Position numbers and translations under genes: made by a program. This document shows positions 23,506 through 33,839 of a stretch of 64,000 bases of DNA, piece by piece. The notes beneath the pieces were generated by a model. That model did not search any database and had not been told where the DNA came from. It saw nothing but the letters and a program-made list of their open reading frames with translations. This DNA comes from Trigonopsis variabilis (lineage: Eukaryota; Ascomycota; Trigonopsidomycetes; Trigonopsidales; Trigonopsidaceae). The stretch covers positions 1,302,001 to 1,366,000 of the forward strand of contig PPXM03000002.1 in NCBI GenBank assembly GCA_003707065.3, read 5' to 3'. How positions within the stretch are numbered: position 1 is the first letter of the stretch; each line of letters opens with the position of its first letter.

Positions 23506-23741
23506 AATCCAATCAGCAATCCTTGGCAACCATTGGAATGCAAGATTCCGGTAATATCCTTGCCGTTGCCATGGTGCTTAGGGTTATGTTACTCTAACGA
23601 GGTTTGACCCTTAAATATGCGCTGTGTTGTGCCTCAAATTGACCTTGGTTATTGCATGGCAACGGTAGCTTGGTTTTGAGTGGGTTTAATGCTTGTGCGC
23701 GCTATGCAACGCGGTAGACCTCATCAATTTTTGGTTGCCAT
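23506..23741. promoter_or_regulatory. H4 promoter motif cluster
   Basis: About 140-375 bp upstream of the H4 ATG are: an AACCCTAA box on the minus strand (23578-23585), like the fission-yeast histone AACCCT element; CCAAT-type sequences near 23506 and 23531; and four copies of GTTGCCA(T)/(A)TGGCAAC at about 23524, 23565, 23656 and 23734. The last resemble RFX-type sites. The motifs are seen directly; function is inferred. Confidence 0.5.
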
Positions 23742-24851
23742 AGGGACGCCCGCTTCTGCTCGGTACGCTTGTATTTGAGATCGCCAATATAATTGTCAAG
23801 AAAGAGCCTTCTCTTATCTGCGACTGTCGTCCTTTCCAATATATCTGAATATGGAACTCATAGCTATATAAAAGATCGTCTGCCTCTTGTGTAACTGTCA
23901 ATCGTCAGTAGGAAATTGATGGCTTTACGAATGAAACGAGGATTCATGGTAGTAAATAGACGCTATTAAAGCGTTATCATGAGATGCGCGTGTTTTAAAT
24001 ACAGCGTAAAAAAAAGAATGAAAGGAAGCGATATATACTGGCGTGAGCCGTTTCTCACCTTCAGTGAGAGGGCATACTGGTTTAGAAAAAAGTTTAGAGA
24101 AAACACGTTTTCTCTGTGAGAGATTCTACATTAGATGCCTCATTTTCTCTGTATTCGACTGTCTCTAAATCAAACCAGAAACTGCTTTTCTTGGTCTTTG
24201 TTTCTAATTATTCTGACAAAGACTACACGCTGTCAATACAATACGACTAGGCAACACTATTGAAGGATTGCATGTCAAACTGGTACGACAACTCTAGCTA
24301 GCTCTTCTGCTCTTTAATTTCTTTCTCGCAGGAAGCCTCTCATATCTCCACAGCATTATTAAAGACAATCCCTGATGCCCACGTTTCAAGTGTAGCTGCT
24401 TGGCCTTGCGTGATTGCCCGATAACCGTTAACATCCCAGCAATCGCCACATAGGTATGTATGTCCACGACCTCTACGGACCGGTACAGGGTTGCTTTGCA
24501 CATTCTTTGAGCAACATTTTTCACAATCCTGGCGACTTTATTAGAAGAAGTCACATCAAAAAATTTGCATAGATGAACTGTATCTTGAGTGGTCCGTCTC
24601 GGCGATGACGTCGACGACGGTCACCATCGGCTATAAAGAGATTCAGTCACGTAATTGTAATGATAGACAGTCGCTATCTATAGAGCGGGAGCCATAAGGT
24701 CCATAATAGAGCACCTCCCCATGATACTATCAGCTATCTGAACCACTCTAATTATCAATAGGAATAGCATCTTGGAGTGGATGAGACGGGTGCCGATCGG
24801 TTGGTTGCAAGAGGAGGGGATATTGGGGGCCTTCGAGCTAGAAGACACTAA

Positions 24852-24893
24852 TCTTTTTCGTCATCCGATGCTAACATCAGATGACGAAAAAGA
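24852..24893. repeat. Short stem-loop, 19 bp arms, 4 nt loop
   Basis: Arms 24852-24870 and 24875-24893 pair with one mismatch around a CTAA loop. The sequence is TCTTTTTCGTCATC... opposite ...GATGACGAAAAAGA. It lies alone in non-coding DNA, so it may be a transcript-end structure or a small-element remnant. Confidence 0.75.
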
Positions 24894-25958
24894 ATAGTAA
24901 TAGAACTACAACGTATATTATCAACAAGGAGAGTTTAGTAACCGGTTTCTTACGAATTTGAACCACATCACTACCGCGGTTAAAAAAGCTGAAAACAGAA
25001 AATCACTAGTGGTCTTTGTACCTTGGCAGATAGATACAAGTCACATTAGATAAGCTCCGTTTAAGTCCAGCAATGATAGGTTCGGAGCATATACGCGACA
25101 CATCATTCATCATTTTGGATCATAATTCGCCCTAGCAGATCTTTGTGAAACATCCGCAAAGAGATATGTCTTAATCCCGCTGTTCTGGATGACTTGCCCC
25201 CAAAAAGATATTTATTAGCTGGCCCTAGGTAGGCAGAGCATATTATCTCTGTTTCTCATCATATAGGTCACCAGCAAGCTCTTTTTTTTTTTTTAAATTA
25301 TATCTTAAAGACTCTTGACCAAAGTCCGCTCGTAAACTTGGCGATGTCTCACAATATCCATATCCATCGCGAGGGACTATAGCGGGTTACGTTATCGCTA
25401 TTGTCCTTTTGGCCTCTCGTCCTCTTATGTCCCTGGGAAGATCAAAAAGCTTGTCTCGGAAGCGTTACGTCTTTATCTGCTAGTCGCTTCGACTTGTCGC
25501 ATCTTTGGTTATGTGGCAAGCACGGCATACTAAAAGTTGAGATAGCGTATCACGCTTAAAGAGGCATCAGTAATGACTTGGAGAAGACAAGATTGTAAGA
25601 GAAAGACCATGCCAAAGTACTTACATCGTAGAACTCGTATCGTACACTGGTTCAAAAATTCCCGAACGACTCCGAAGGAAAAGTCAAGAAAATAAAGCTT
25701 CGGCGATAAGTTGAGGCATCTTAGTAGAAAGCGGCCAACTTTCCTTCGACAATGTAGAGACAAGAGCAGATTGGCCAATTAGAATGCAAAGCGCTTTTTG
25801 TCCCCGCATCTGTCGGTGCGCTCTATATCGGCCTTGGGAGATATCGAAATGTATACTAATTTGGGAGATTCGATAACGTTAACCGCGGAAGAGTTTCGAG
25901 ATGACAGAACTTTAAATAAACCTTCTCGAGTTCCAAAAAAAAGTAAACTCTTGGAATC

Positions 25959-27722
25959 ATGAAATTCTTCTATCAGCCTGATAGAGAATTATTAATGCCT
26001 GATGGCACTCCAGTTCCTGGAACAGAAGTCTTGGTTGATATTGACAGACATGAGGCGGACCATATTTTGGAAGGAAAGAATAATGTTATTCTTGTTCCTC
26101 AGCCATCAAGACATCCAGATGACCCTCTGAACTGGTCACCTTTGCGGAAATGGACAACATGGGCTCTGGTAGTTTATTATTCCTTGATGCAAGGTGCTAA
26201 TACTGCATCTCAGAACTCGTCATTAAGCCAGATCGGTGACTCATTGGGTTTCGAGATCGATGTCATGGCCAATGGTAACGGATATCTGTTCTTGTTTGCT
26301 GGTATAGGTTGCTTATTCTTTCAACCTTTTGCTCTTGCCTTTGGGCGTCGTCCTATTTTCCTTTGGTCTTTAATTTTCGGTGGAGTTGTCGGGTGTATCT
26401 GGTGGAATTATGTCGGTGAAGGTAACGAAGGAAATTTCTATGGTAATCGAATGATCTCTGGTCTTTTCACATCTCCTGTTGAGAGCTTGCCTGAGGTCGT
26501 GGCAGCTGACCTGTTCTTTATCCACCAGCGTGGCCGAGCTCTATCCATGTATTTCGCTGGATTAGTCCTCTTCTCTTTCTTGGGTCCTTTAGCAGGCGCT
26601 TTCGTGCGTGGTTCTATGGGCTGGCATTGGATCAATAACTTTTTGGCCATTTTCTCTGCTGCCGGTGCAGTTGCAATTTTCTTCTTCATGGAAGAGACTT
26701 ACTGGGAGCGAGATACTCAAAATCCGGTAGTGCTGGAGGCGGAATTAGAAGCTATTGAGTCCAAGAAACAATTAAGTGAAAAGGGCGAAAACGGTGAAGC
26801 TGGCGAGAAATCAAATCTTGATATAGAGAATGAGGCGGAATTTGATGGAGCAAAAAAAATAGAAGGTGAGGCTGACAAGCCTTATGCCGAGTCTGCTGAT
26901 GCTATAACTCAGGCTGGTCGGATCGATCATTCACTCCCTCGTCGGACCATATTGGAACGATTTCCTGTCTTCTACTTCCGCAAAAAGGGTCATGTTCGTG
27001 ATCAATGGAAGGTTTTCTATCACGCTTTTATCAATAACTTCCTTGTCTTCTTTACTCTCTGGCCTGCTTTCTGCGCCGGTATCCTAGTGGCCTCGGGTCT
27101 AGCCTGGTATATGGTCTTGGCGAACACCGTATCGACCGTGTTGTCTTCTCCTCCTTACAACTTTGGTTCCACTGGTCTCGGTCTTATCTATATCGCCCCC
27201 AGTATTTCCACTATCCTCTGTCTTTGGTGGGGTGGTGACCTCTCTGACTGGGTTTGCCTCAAACTTGCTCGTCTAAATGGAGGTATCCGAGAACCTGAAT
27301 TCAGATTCTATGTTGGAATCTTTCCCGTCATCCTTTCGCCCTTAGGGCTTTGGCTCTATGGCGTTGGCGCTGCGAAGGGTATACATTGGGTTGGTATCGC
27401 TTTTGGTTACGCTTTCACAGTCGTGGGAAGTAGTATGTCTCAGTCAATCGGATATGCTTATGTGTTTGATTGCTACCCAAAGCTCGGTGCTGAGACCATG
27501 GTCACAATTATCATTCTTCGAAACGTCATCGGTGGCTTTGCCTTCAGTTATGCGATCACTCCTTGGATAAACACCGATGGAATGCAAAATACCTTCGTGA
27601 TCTTGGGTATCTTGTCGATGGTCTTTTGGCTCCTCACTATCCCTCTCATCTTCTGGGGCAAGCAATTGAGACGCAAGACAAACAAGTGGTACCTGCGATT
27701 ATCAAAGCATTCTGTTCATTGA
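25959..27722 (+). CDS. MFS transporter, DHA1/HOL1-like
   Basis: This 587-residue membrane protein has the fungal signature HPDDPLNWSPLRKW before TM1, twelve predicted hydrophobic segments, the A-motif-like GRRPIFL after TM2, and a long acidic cytoplasmic loop (about residues 255-330) between the two halves. This layout matches fungal DHA1 drug:H+ antiporters close to yeast Hol1, which carries polyamines and cations. The substrate cannot be read from sequence. The gene is intronless. It converges on the adenine deaminase gene with 265 bp between stops. Confidence 0.8.
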   Translation: MKFFYQPDRELLMPDGTPVPGTEVLVDIDRHEADHILEGKNNVILVPQPSRHPDDPLNWSPLRKWTTWALVVYYSLMQGANTASQNSSLSQIGDSLGFEIDVMANGNGYLFLFAGIGCLFFQPFALAFGRRPIFLWSLIFGGVVGCIWWNYVGEGNEGNFYGNRMISGLFTSPVESLPEVVAADLFFIHQRGRALSMYFAGLVLFSFLGPLAGAFVRGSMGWHWINNFLAIFSAAGAVAIFFFMEETYWERDTQNPVVLEAELEAIESKKQLSEKGENGEAGEKSNLDIENEAEFDGAKKIEGEADKPYAESADAITQAGRIDHSLPRRTILERFPVFYFRKKGHVRDQWKVFYHAFINNFLVFFTLWPAFCAGILVASGLAWYMVLANTVSTVLSSPPYNFGSTGLGLIYIAPSISTILCLWWGGDLSDWVCLKLARLNGGIREPEFRFYVGIFPVILSPLGLWLYGVGAAKGIHWVGIAFGYAFTVVGSSMSQSIGYAYVFDCYPKLGAETMVTIIILRNVIGGFAFSYAITPWINTDGMQNTFVILGILSMVFWLLTIPLIFWGKQLRRKTNKWYLRLSKHSVH

Positions 27723-27987
27723 TTTTTTTTTAGTATGTAATTTCTTGATTATAGAATTCCTGGTATACATTGTTATGTAAAAGGAAAAAAGCTGCCGCCA
27801 ACCTATAAGGGGCGCGCAGTTTTCTACCTGCAGCATTGCCGATCTTCTGTTGCTGCAAGAGTCGATCGAGATCGAGAGAAAAATATAAAAGAACAAAAAA
27901 CTCGCGCAAGCTAGAGAAACTTACATAGGCAATTAATTATAATACAAGGATTTTCTCTTAAGTGATAAAATGTCGAGTGGAAGGTTT

Positions 27988-29078
27988 TCAGATAGGAATG
28001 CGGTACTTGAGAGCAAGGCCTGATAGTTCATCGAGCAGTTCACGGCGACGCGAGTCAGATATCCAAGAGGCATTGATAGCATTCCTTGTCAACTGTAAGA
28101 GCATGGAATCATCAAAAAAGTCACCATGCGCACGCTTGAAATGATGATCAAGTTGATGGAAATTATCATCTATATACCCACGAAAGTAGGCAGGATCATC
28201 GGAATTAATAGTTATCGCACATCCTCTTCTCAAAAGGGAGATCAAAGGCAACTCGGTAAGATTAGAGACCACTTTTAGAGAAACATTCGACAGCGGACAG
28301 ACCGTCAAGGGAATTTGGTGGGTGGCTAGATAATCAACGAGCTCATCATCTTCTGAGCTTCGTATTCCATGATCTATACGTTCAACACCACACAAATGTA
28401 AAGCTTCCCAAACATACTCAGGAGGACCCTCCTCGCCAGCATGGGCAGTTAGGCGAAATCCTAGTTCTTTAGCCCTGACGAATGCATCTTTGAATAACCT
28501 AGGTGGACGGCCAGACTCGCTAGAACATAATCCGATGCCAGAGATCCAGGATCTAAGATTGGCATCCAATTTCCCAGCTGATTCAACAATATCCAAAGCC
28601 CCCTGAGGATCAAGGTGACGAACAATGCAAAGGATCAGTGAGGAGCTGACCCCATACTTCTCCTGAGCTTCGTTGCACGCCTCTGCCAACCCTTCCACAA
28701 TAGTCGATAAAGGAACACCTCGGATGACATGCTGCTGAGCGTCAAAAGATAACTCAGCATGTCTGACATTAGCCTTGATGGCACGATCAAAGTATGCTCG
28801 AGCTAGGTCTCGAAAGTCTTGCTTAGTCTTCAAGACACTATGTCCATGGTAATAAAGATCAAGAAAGGACTGAAGATTGGAGAAATCGTAAGCTTGTCTT
28901 AACTCCTCTACAGAAGAGAACGGAATCTCGATTTCATTTCGTCTTGCAAGCTCAAATAAGAGTTCAGGCTCCAACGTCCCTGGGAAATTAGTGTGACATA
29001 GCAACTGGTACGCTCACCTTCAATGTGGAGATGGAGCTCTGCTTTAGGAAGATCTTTCAAAAGTCCAGCGCGAGACAT
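27988..29078 (-). CDS. AAH1: Adenine deaminase (Aah1 type)
   Basis: It converts adenine to hypoxanthine in purine salvage. Exons 29018-29078 and 27988-28979, with a 38 bp intron that splits the glycine codon of HIEG, give 350 aa, like yeast Aah1 (347). Visible are the metal-binding HLH of ELHLHIEGTLEPE, the catalytic HAGEEGPPEYVWEAL, RIDHGI and NSDDPAYF. The features FLDLYYHG and LILCIVRHL place it in the fungal adenine- rather than adenosine-deaminase branch. The start is the ATG at 29078, just before the conserved LLKDLPKAELHLH. Confidence 0.92.
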
Positions 29079-29519
29079 AGTACAAGAATACTTCGATGTC
29101 AAATCTTTTTCATCTGATTCAGCCTCGGAAACTCCCGAAAGAGATAAAAGACGTTGCCGTTTACGTGCGGCGATGAAGTACAGGAGAGCACGTACATTAC
29201 TGGCACAATTGGTCGTTCCTGCCTAAGTGGCACGTACGTAAGGTCTCTTCATCTACCGATGCATTGGACAAAGCTTAAGTAAAAAGTATTTATCGTATAA
29301 CGCATAAGGCTGTAAAATATCATATCATTAAGTAAGTATGGTAAAGCCATATTTCGGACCTTCTCACGCACTCAGTGGACAGGCAAATCGATGACAGTAA
29401 TTACAAATCACGAGTGAAAGACATAAGTCAAAATGTATTAAATATCCTACTTTCATAACTGTCGATTGTTCATCCCACATTCATAGCAAAGTGGTCCTCA
29501 GATTATCCAAGGAGACTTT
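29079..29519. other. Intergenic region, AAH1 upstream / LGD1 downstream
   Basis: These 441 bp hold the AAH1 promoter and the LGD1 3' end. I see no gene and no strong motif. Confidence 0.4.
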
Positions 29520-31091
29520 TTACTCATCATAAGGTACTTCACCTTTCAAATTAGAGACATTATCAAGAATGGATTTGGCCTCGGGAGAGTTCCAAAAAGA
29601 ACCCTTTGGATAGCCGTATTCTTTCCAAGCTCTGGGCTTAACTTGGACTGAATATCCTGGCTCAAGAGGGGTTACAACATGGCCGTTCTTATGTAAGGAA
29701 GGATACAGGAAAAATTCATGAAGATGGTCGACGTACTCCAATAGAGATTTCCTTCCAGAGACAACAATATAATCCACAGTCGATATATGTTGAGTGTACT
29801 CCGGAAGACCGACACCACCGGAGTGAGGGACAACGGGGACGTCAAACCTGAAATGTCAGCCACATCTTTGGCCTTAGAAAACTTACTTCTTGGCCAATAG
29901 TAACACAGCCATCCACTCGTTAACACCGCCTAGTCGACAGGAATCGACCTGGCAATAGTCGATGGCATGAGCCTGCAAAAATTGCTTGAACATCACACGA
30001 TTCTGGCACATCTCACCAGTTGCAACTTTAACTCCATGAGGTCCAAGGGCCTCTTTTATTCTTAAATGACCAAGGACATCATCGGGGCTAGTAGGCTCTT
30101 CAATAAACCTGAGAGATCAGAATCGTTCATTAAATAACTCACCATGGTTTAAACTGAGATAATTTCTTGACCCAATCAATGGCCTCATCGACTGACCAGA
30201 CCTGGTTGGCATCAATCATGATAGTATATTTGTCATCATATCCCAAAACCTCTCTAACCAGTTTTAATCGTCGGATGTCGTCCTCAACAGATCCGCCAAC
30301 CTTGAATTTAAACTTTGTAAATCCTTGATCCACTGCTTCTTTGATAAGGCTCTTCATCTTCTCATCATCGTAACCCAACCACCCAGCGGAGGTCGTATAG
30401 ATGGGAACTGCTGTATTATTGATAGCCTCCTTTATTCTCTCTTGTTTGCTCTGTGCGTTCTCTTCTAGAAGGGCAACAGCTTCTTGAGGGCTAAGTACGT
30501 CGGAGATATATCGGAAGTCAATACATCGAACATATTCTTCGGGACTCATGTCGGCAATGATTTTCCAGACAGGCTTCTTAAGAACTTTTCCCCACAAGTC
30601 CCAGAGAGCATTAACAACAGCTGCTAACGCAAGGTGGACAACACCTTTCTAAGAACGTTAGATGCCTTATGTCTCAGATGAGAAACACGTACCTCTGGTC
30701 CCAGCCAACGGATTTGACAGTCTTGGACTAAATATCTCCAAGTCTTGCCAAAGTTTTCCGTCAATTCTTCAATTGTTTTACCTCGGACCCGTTCAGCGAT
30801 ATATTTAATCGCTTGACAAACGACATCTGTTCCGCGGCCGATAGTAAAAGTCTAAAAGTTAAAACCGGTTGATAAATCTTCTAGTACTTACCATTCCATG
30901 ACCTTCGAGATCAGAATCGGTCACTAAAATCACATAAGCAGCCGAATAGTCTCCCGATTCATTCATTGCATCCGAGCCATCTCCGGACAAAGAAGTCTAT
31001 ATTGATTAATTCAGGGCACAGGAACAATGCCTTAACTCACAGGAAAACGGATATCTTTAGTAGCATAGCCAGTGATTGTACAGCCAGTCAT
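29520..31091 (-). CDS. LGD1: L-galactonate dehydratase (enolase superfamily)
   Basis: Step 2 of fungal D-galacturonate breakdown: L-galactonate to 2-keto-3-deoxy-L-galactonate. Six exons (31041-31091, 30892-30996, 30693-30851, 30143-30648, 29887-30108, 29520-29847) with five introns of 34-44 bp give 456 aa. The protein tracks Trichoderma LGD1/Aspergillus GaaB almost block by block: [44 protein letters not shown]. Superfamily catalytic features are the KxK of [34 protein letters not shown] and [12 protein letters not shown]. The family also contains L-fuconate dehydratase (ENOSF1), so a 6-deoxy substrate is the main alternative. It is divergent from the MFS gene and sits next to an LGA1-like aldolase cluster. 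Confidence 0.93.
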
Positions 31092-31700
31092 GTTGAAATT
31101 GAGGAAGAATTGCTGATTCTATGATACATAAATGGTTTACTTATGGATAATTGTTACCTTTCTTCCCCATGTTTTCCTGTCACTTGCTCTTTCCCCCACC
31201 GATAAACGGCGTGGGGGTCAAGTGTCCGGTTGGCCAGTCATCCCCGCATCGGTACCTTCCTAAACCGGTAGGCTCGTTTTCCATCTCTAGCTTCCCCAGC
31301 TTTCTCCCTTTCTTGGCTCCGAGTGTCACGGAAAATTGAGCGCCAAAATGAGAACCAAAACGTGGGACGAAAAAGGTGAGCCATGACAGAATTGATCCAA
31401 AGCCCTAATCTCTGGCCCCCCCGTGAGATAGGAAAGCACATTCGTGGGGGGCCTCATCACGGAAAGATGATCCTAGCGGATTCCTAGTTTGGATCGTATC
31501 AAATTAGGCTAGAAAATATTATAAATCTTTTGAAGAGTAGTTTTAGTTATCGCTGTCACGGGTAACTAGGTTCCTATCATCAAGATCTATCAGTGATTGC
31601 TTGGTAAGTCCGGTCGACCCCGCATCGCTCATAGTGGAAGGAACACCTAGAAAATTATATAAAGGTACGCGACCATGTGGGATGAGACAAGCTGTCAGAC
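31092..31700. promoter_or_regulatory. Divergent promoter of LGD1 and the Dal5-type transporter
   Basis: A 7 bp inverted repeat CCCCCAC / GTGGGGG (31193-31199 and 31211-31217) encloses an everted CCG-N5-CGG triplet pair (31199-31209) of the Zn2Cys6-factor type. A second pair, GGCCCCCC (31414-31421) and GGGGGGCC (31446-31453), lies nearer the transporter; GTGGGG is at 31444-31449. The GTGGGG cores fit the Mig1/CreA consensus SYGGRG. Confidence 0.55.
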
Positions 31701-33194
31701 ATGTCTCTTAAACAAGACGAAGAATTTGTTGAACGAATTGAAAGCGATGATTTGAAATTGCAGGATACTCAGGACGCGCAGTCTGTCAATGTGGAAGCGG
31801 TCTCTGATGAGGAATGGCGAAGGTTACTTTGGAAGATTGATCTTCGAGTCCTCCCCTATCTTACAGTCTGTTATGCGTTCTTCTATATTGATAAAACGAC
31901 TCTCTCTTACGCGGCAATTTTTGGAATTAAAGATGATTTGAATCTTCAAGGAACTCAGTACTCCTGGCTCTCATCTATCTTTTACTTTGGTTACCTGGCA
32001 TGGGCCTTTCCTACCAACTACTTCTTGTTAAAGCTTCCCGTTGCTAAATATCTTGGATTCAATATCTTTCTTTGGGGCGTTTTCCTTATGATTCAAGCTG
32101 CTTGTAACTCATTCGGCGCTCTTGCTGCTGTCCGAGCTCTAGGGGGAGCTGCTGAAGCTTGTGCCGATCCTGCTTTTTTGTTAGTCACCGGCATGTGGTA
32201 TACTCGACGTGAACAACCGATTCGAATCGGCATGTGGTATACTGCAAACGGACTGGGTATCGCATTTGGTGGTCTAATAGGATATGGCATTGGCAACATC
32301 AAAGGAAGCCTGCCTAGTTGGAAGTACGAGTTCCTTATTATTGGGGCTGCTTGTGCTCTTTGGGGAATTGTTATCATGTTGTTCTTGCCTGATAACCCAG
32401 TCAATAATCGATTCTTTACTGAAAGAGAAAAGAAACTTGTCATGGAGCGCATTCGAGAGAACCAAACTGGCATTGAAACTAAAGTCTGGAAATGGTCTCA
32501 AGCCAAGGAAGCTTTTACTGATTACAAAATTTACTGCTTCTTCTTACTCGCTTTGGTCAGCAACATCCCTAACGGAGGTATCTCTAATTTTGGTACTCTT
32601 ATCATTCAAGGATTCGGCTTCTCAACCCTAGTGACAACTCTATTACAGATTCCCAATGGTGCTATAGTATCAATATCCATCTTGATCGCCGTTTTCCTGA
32701 ATGATCGCTTCACCGTTAGATACAAGAAAAATCTCCGTGTGTTTTTCTTGGTCTTGTTCATGCTACCGAATATCTGTGGATCTTTTGGCCTTTACTTCGT
32801 TGCTGAGAAACACAGAGTTGGTCGGTTAATCTGTTATTACCTGACCGGCCCTTATAATGCAGCCTTTGTCTTGATGCTCTCCCTTACGACCAGTAACATT
32901 GCAGGTCATACAAAGAAATCAATCAATAATGCAGTCATGTTCTTGGGCTATTGCGTTGGAAATATTGCTGGTCCATTTTTCTATAAGACTTCCCAGGCTC
33001 CCCGTTACCCGTTAGGTATGGGATCTATGATCTTTGCCAACTTGGCTGAAATAATTCTGGCTATTTCGTTGGCCCTATTTATGAAGAGAAAGAACACGAT
33101 TCGCGACCAAAAACAAGGAGGCGAAATTAATTATGATCACGCTTTTGACGATCTTACTGACAACGAGAATCCCAATTTCCGTTATGTATATTAG
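31701..33194 (+). CDS. MFS transporter, anion:cation symporter (Dal5/Tna1) family
   Basis: The intronless 497-residue protein has the Dal5-family lead (EEWRRLLWKIDLRVLPYL), then YAFFYIDKTTLSYAAIFGIKDDL and SWLSSIFYFGYLAW, which are signatures of the ACS family. Twelve hydrophobic segments are visible. Members import organic anions such as allantoate, nicotinate and pantothenate; bacterial relatives carry hexuronates and aldonates. Placed head-to-head with L-galactonate dehydratase, an acidic sugar or sugar acid is the likeliest substrate, but this is inference from position. Confidence 0.85.
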   Translation: MSLKQDEEFVERIESDDLKLQDTQDAQSVNVEAVSDEEWRRLLWKIDLRVLPYLTVCYAFFYIDKTTLSYAAIFGIKDDLNLQGTQYSWLSSIFYFGYLAWAFPTNYFLLKLPVAKYLGFNIFLWGVFLMIQAACNSFGALAAVRALGGAAEACADPAFLLVTGMWYTRREQPIRIGMWYTANGLGIAFGGLIGYGIGNIKGSLPSWKYEFLIIGAACALWGIVIMLFLPDNPVNNRFFTEREKKLVMERIRENQTGIETKVWKWSQAKEAFTDYKIYCFFLLALVSNIPNGGISNFGTLIIQGFGFSTLVTTLLQIPNGAIVSISILIAVFLNDRFTVRYKKNLRVFFLVLFMLPNICGSFGLYFVAEKHRVGRLICYYLTGPYNAAFVLMLSLTTSNIAGHTKKSINNAVMFLGYCVGNIAGPFFYKTSQAPRYPLGMGSMIFANLAEIILAISLALFMKRKNTIRDQKQGGEINYDHAFDDLTDNENPNFRYVY

Positions 33195-33839
33195 GGCTTT
33201 TTCCTAACTGATGATATGATGTGCTATGATGAGCTTTGATGCCTTGCTTTTTTGTTGATATTAGTTAAAACTTTTGGTGATTAATTATGCGCAGTAGACT
33301 GAAATATCGCTTGGTCTTGTATCTCGCTAAGCTCTCGCGTGTTGCTCCGGGAAAGCTTGAAGTAAATGGTGATAGTGTTACTACAGAACAGATAAGCCAA
33401 GACGAAAAAAACACGGCTATTGTCAGCTTTGAAAAATCCTAATAAGAGATGAATAATATAAGTGGACACTAGTCACGAGTGGGACCTTGTTGAAACTTTT
33501 AGCGACGACTATAGGCCAACAAGAAGAGGAGACCTCCTCCGGCAATCCTCCTCGATTTCATTTTATGACAAATAGTATTGATTTATTTTTGGTCTCTTGA
33601 TATTGACTGATCTGTCAACCGGATCCGCATTGGAATCGATGGACCCCCACGTTTACATCCCCACATTTTCGCTCGCTCTGATGCGGCTTGACTCCGGACC
33701 CCGGACCCTCAAGGACGAGCATCCCTGAGTGGGGAGAAATTAGATCCCCCATCTTCTGATACCCCGAATCAGGCAACGTCAGTCCACTTCAGATATATTT
33801 TCTATCTTATACGCCAGGGCGATCCTTTCTCTAGAGGTT
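33195..33839. promoter_or_regulatory. Promoter region of the hydroxyacid oxidase
   Basis: Three Mig1/CreA-type sites lie in the 200 bp before the ATG: CCCCAC at 33645-33650 and 33659-33664, and GTGGGG at 33729-33734. CGG-containing steps (CCGGACCCCGGACC) lie around 33692. No gene is seen in 33195-33600. Confidence 0.5.

Larger units (their letters stand above)
23367..25958. other. 2.6 kb intergenic region
   Basis: The first 400 bp is the H4 promoter. The rest has only short frames without family resemblance, a perfect-looking hairpin at 24852-24893, a T-rich run near 25280, and the promoter of the MFS gene at the right end. I see no RNA gene or repeat family. Confidence 0.45.
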
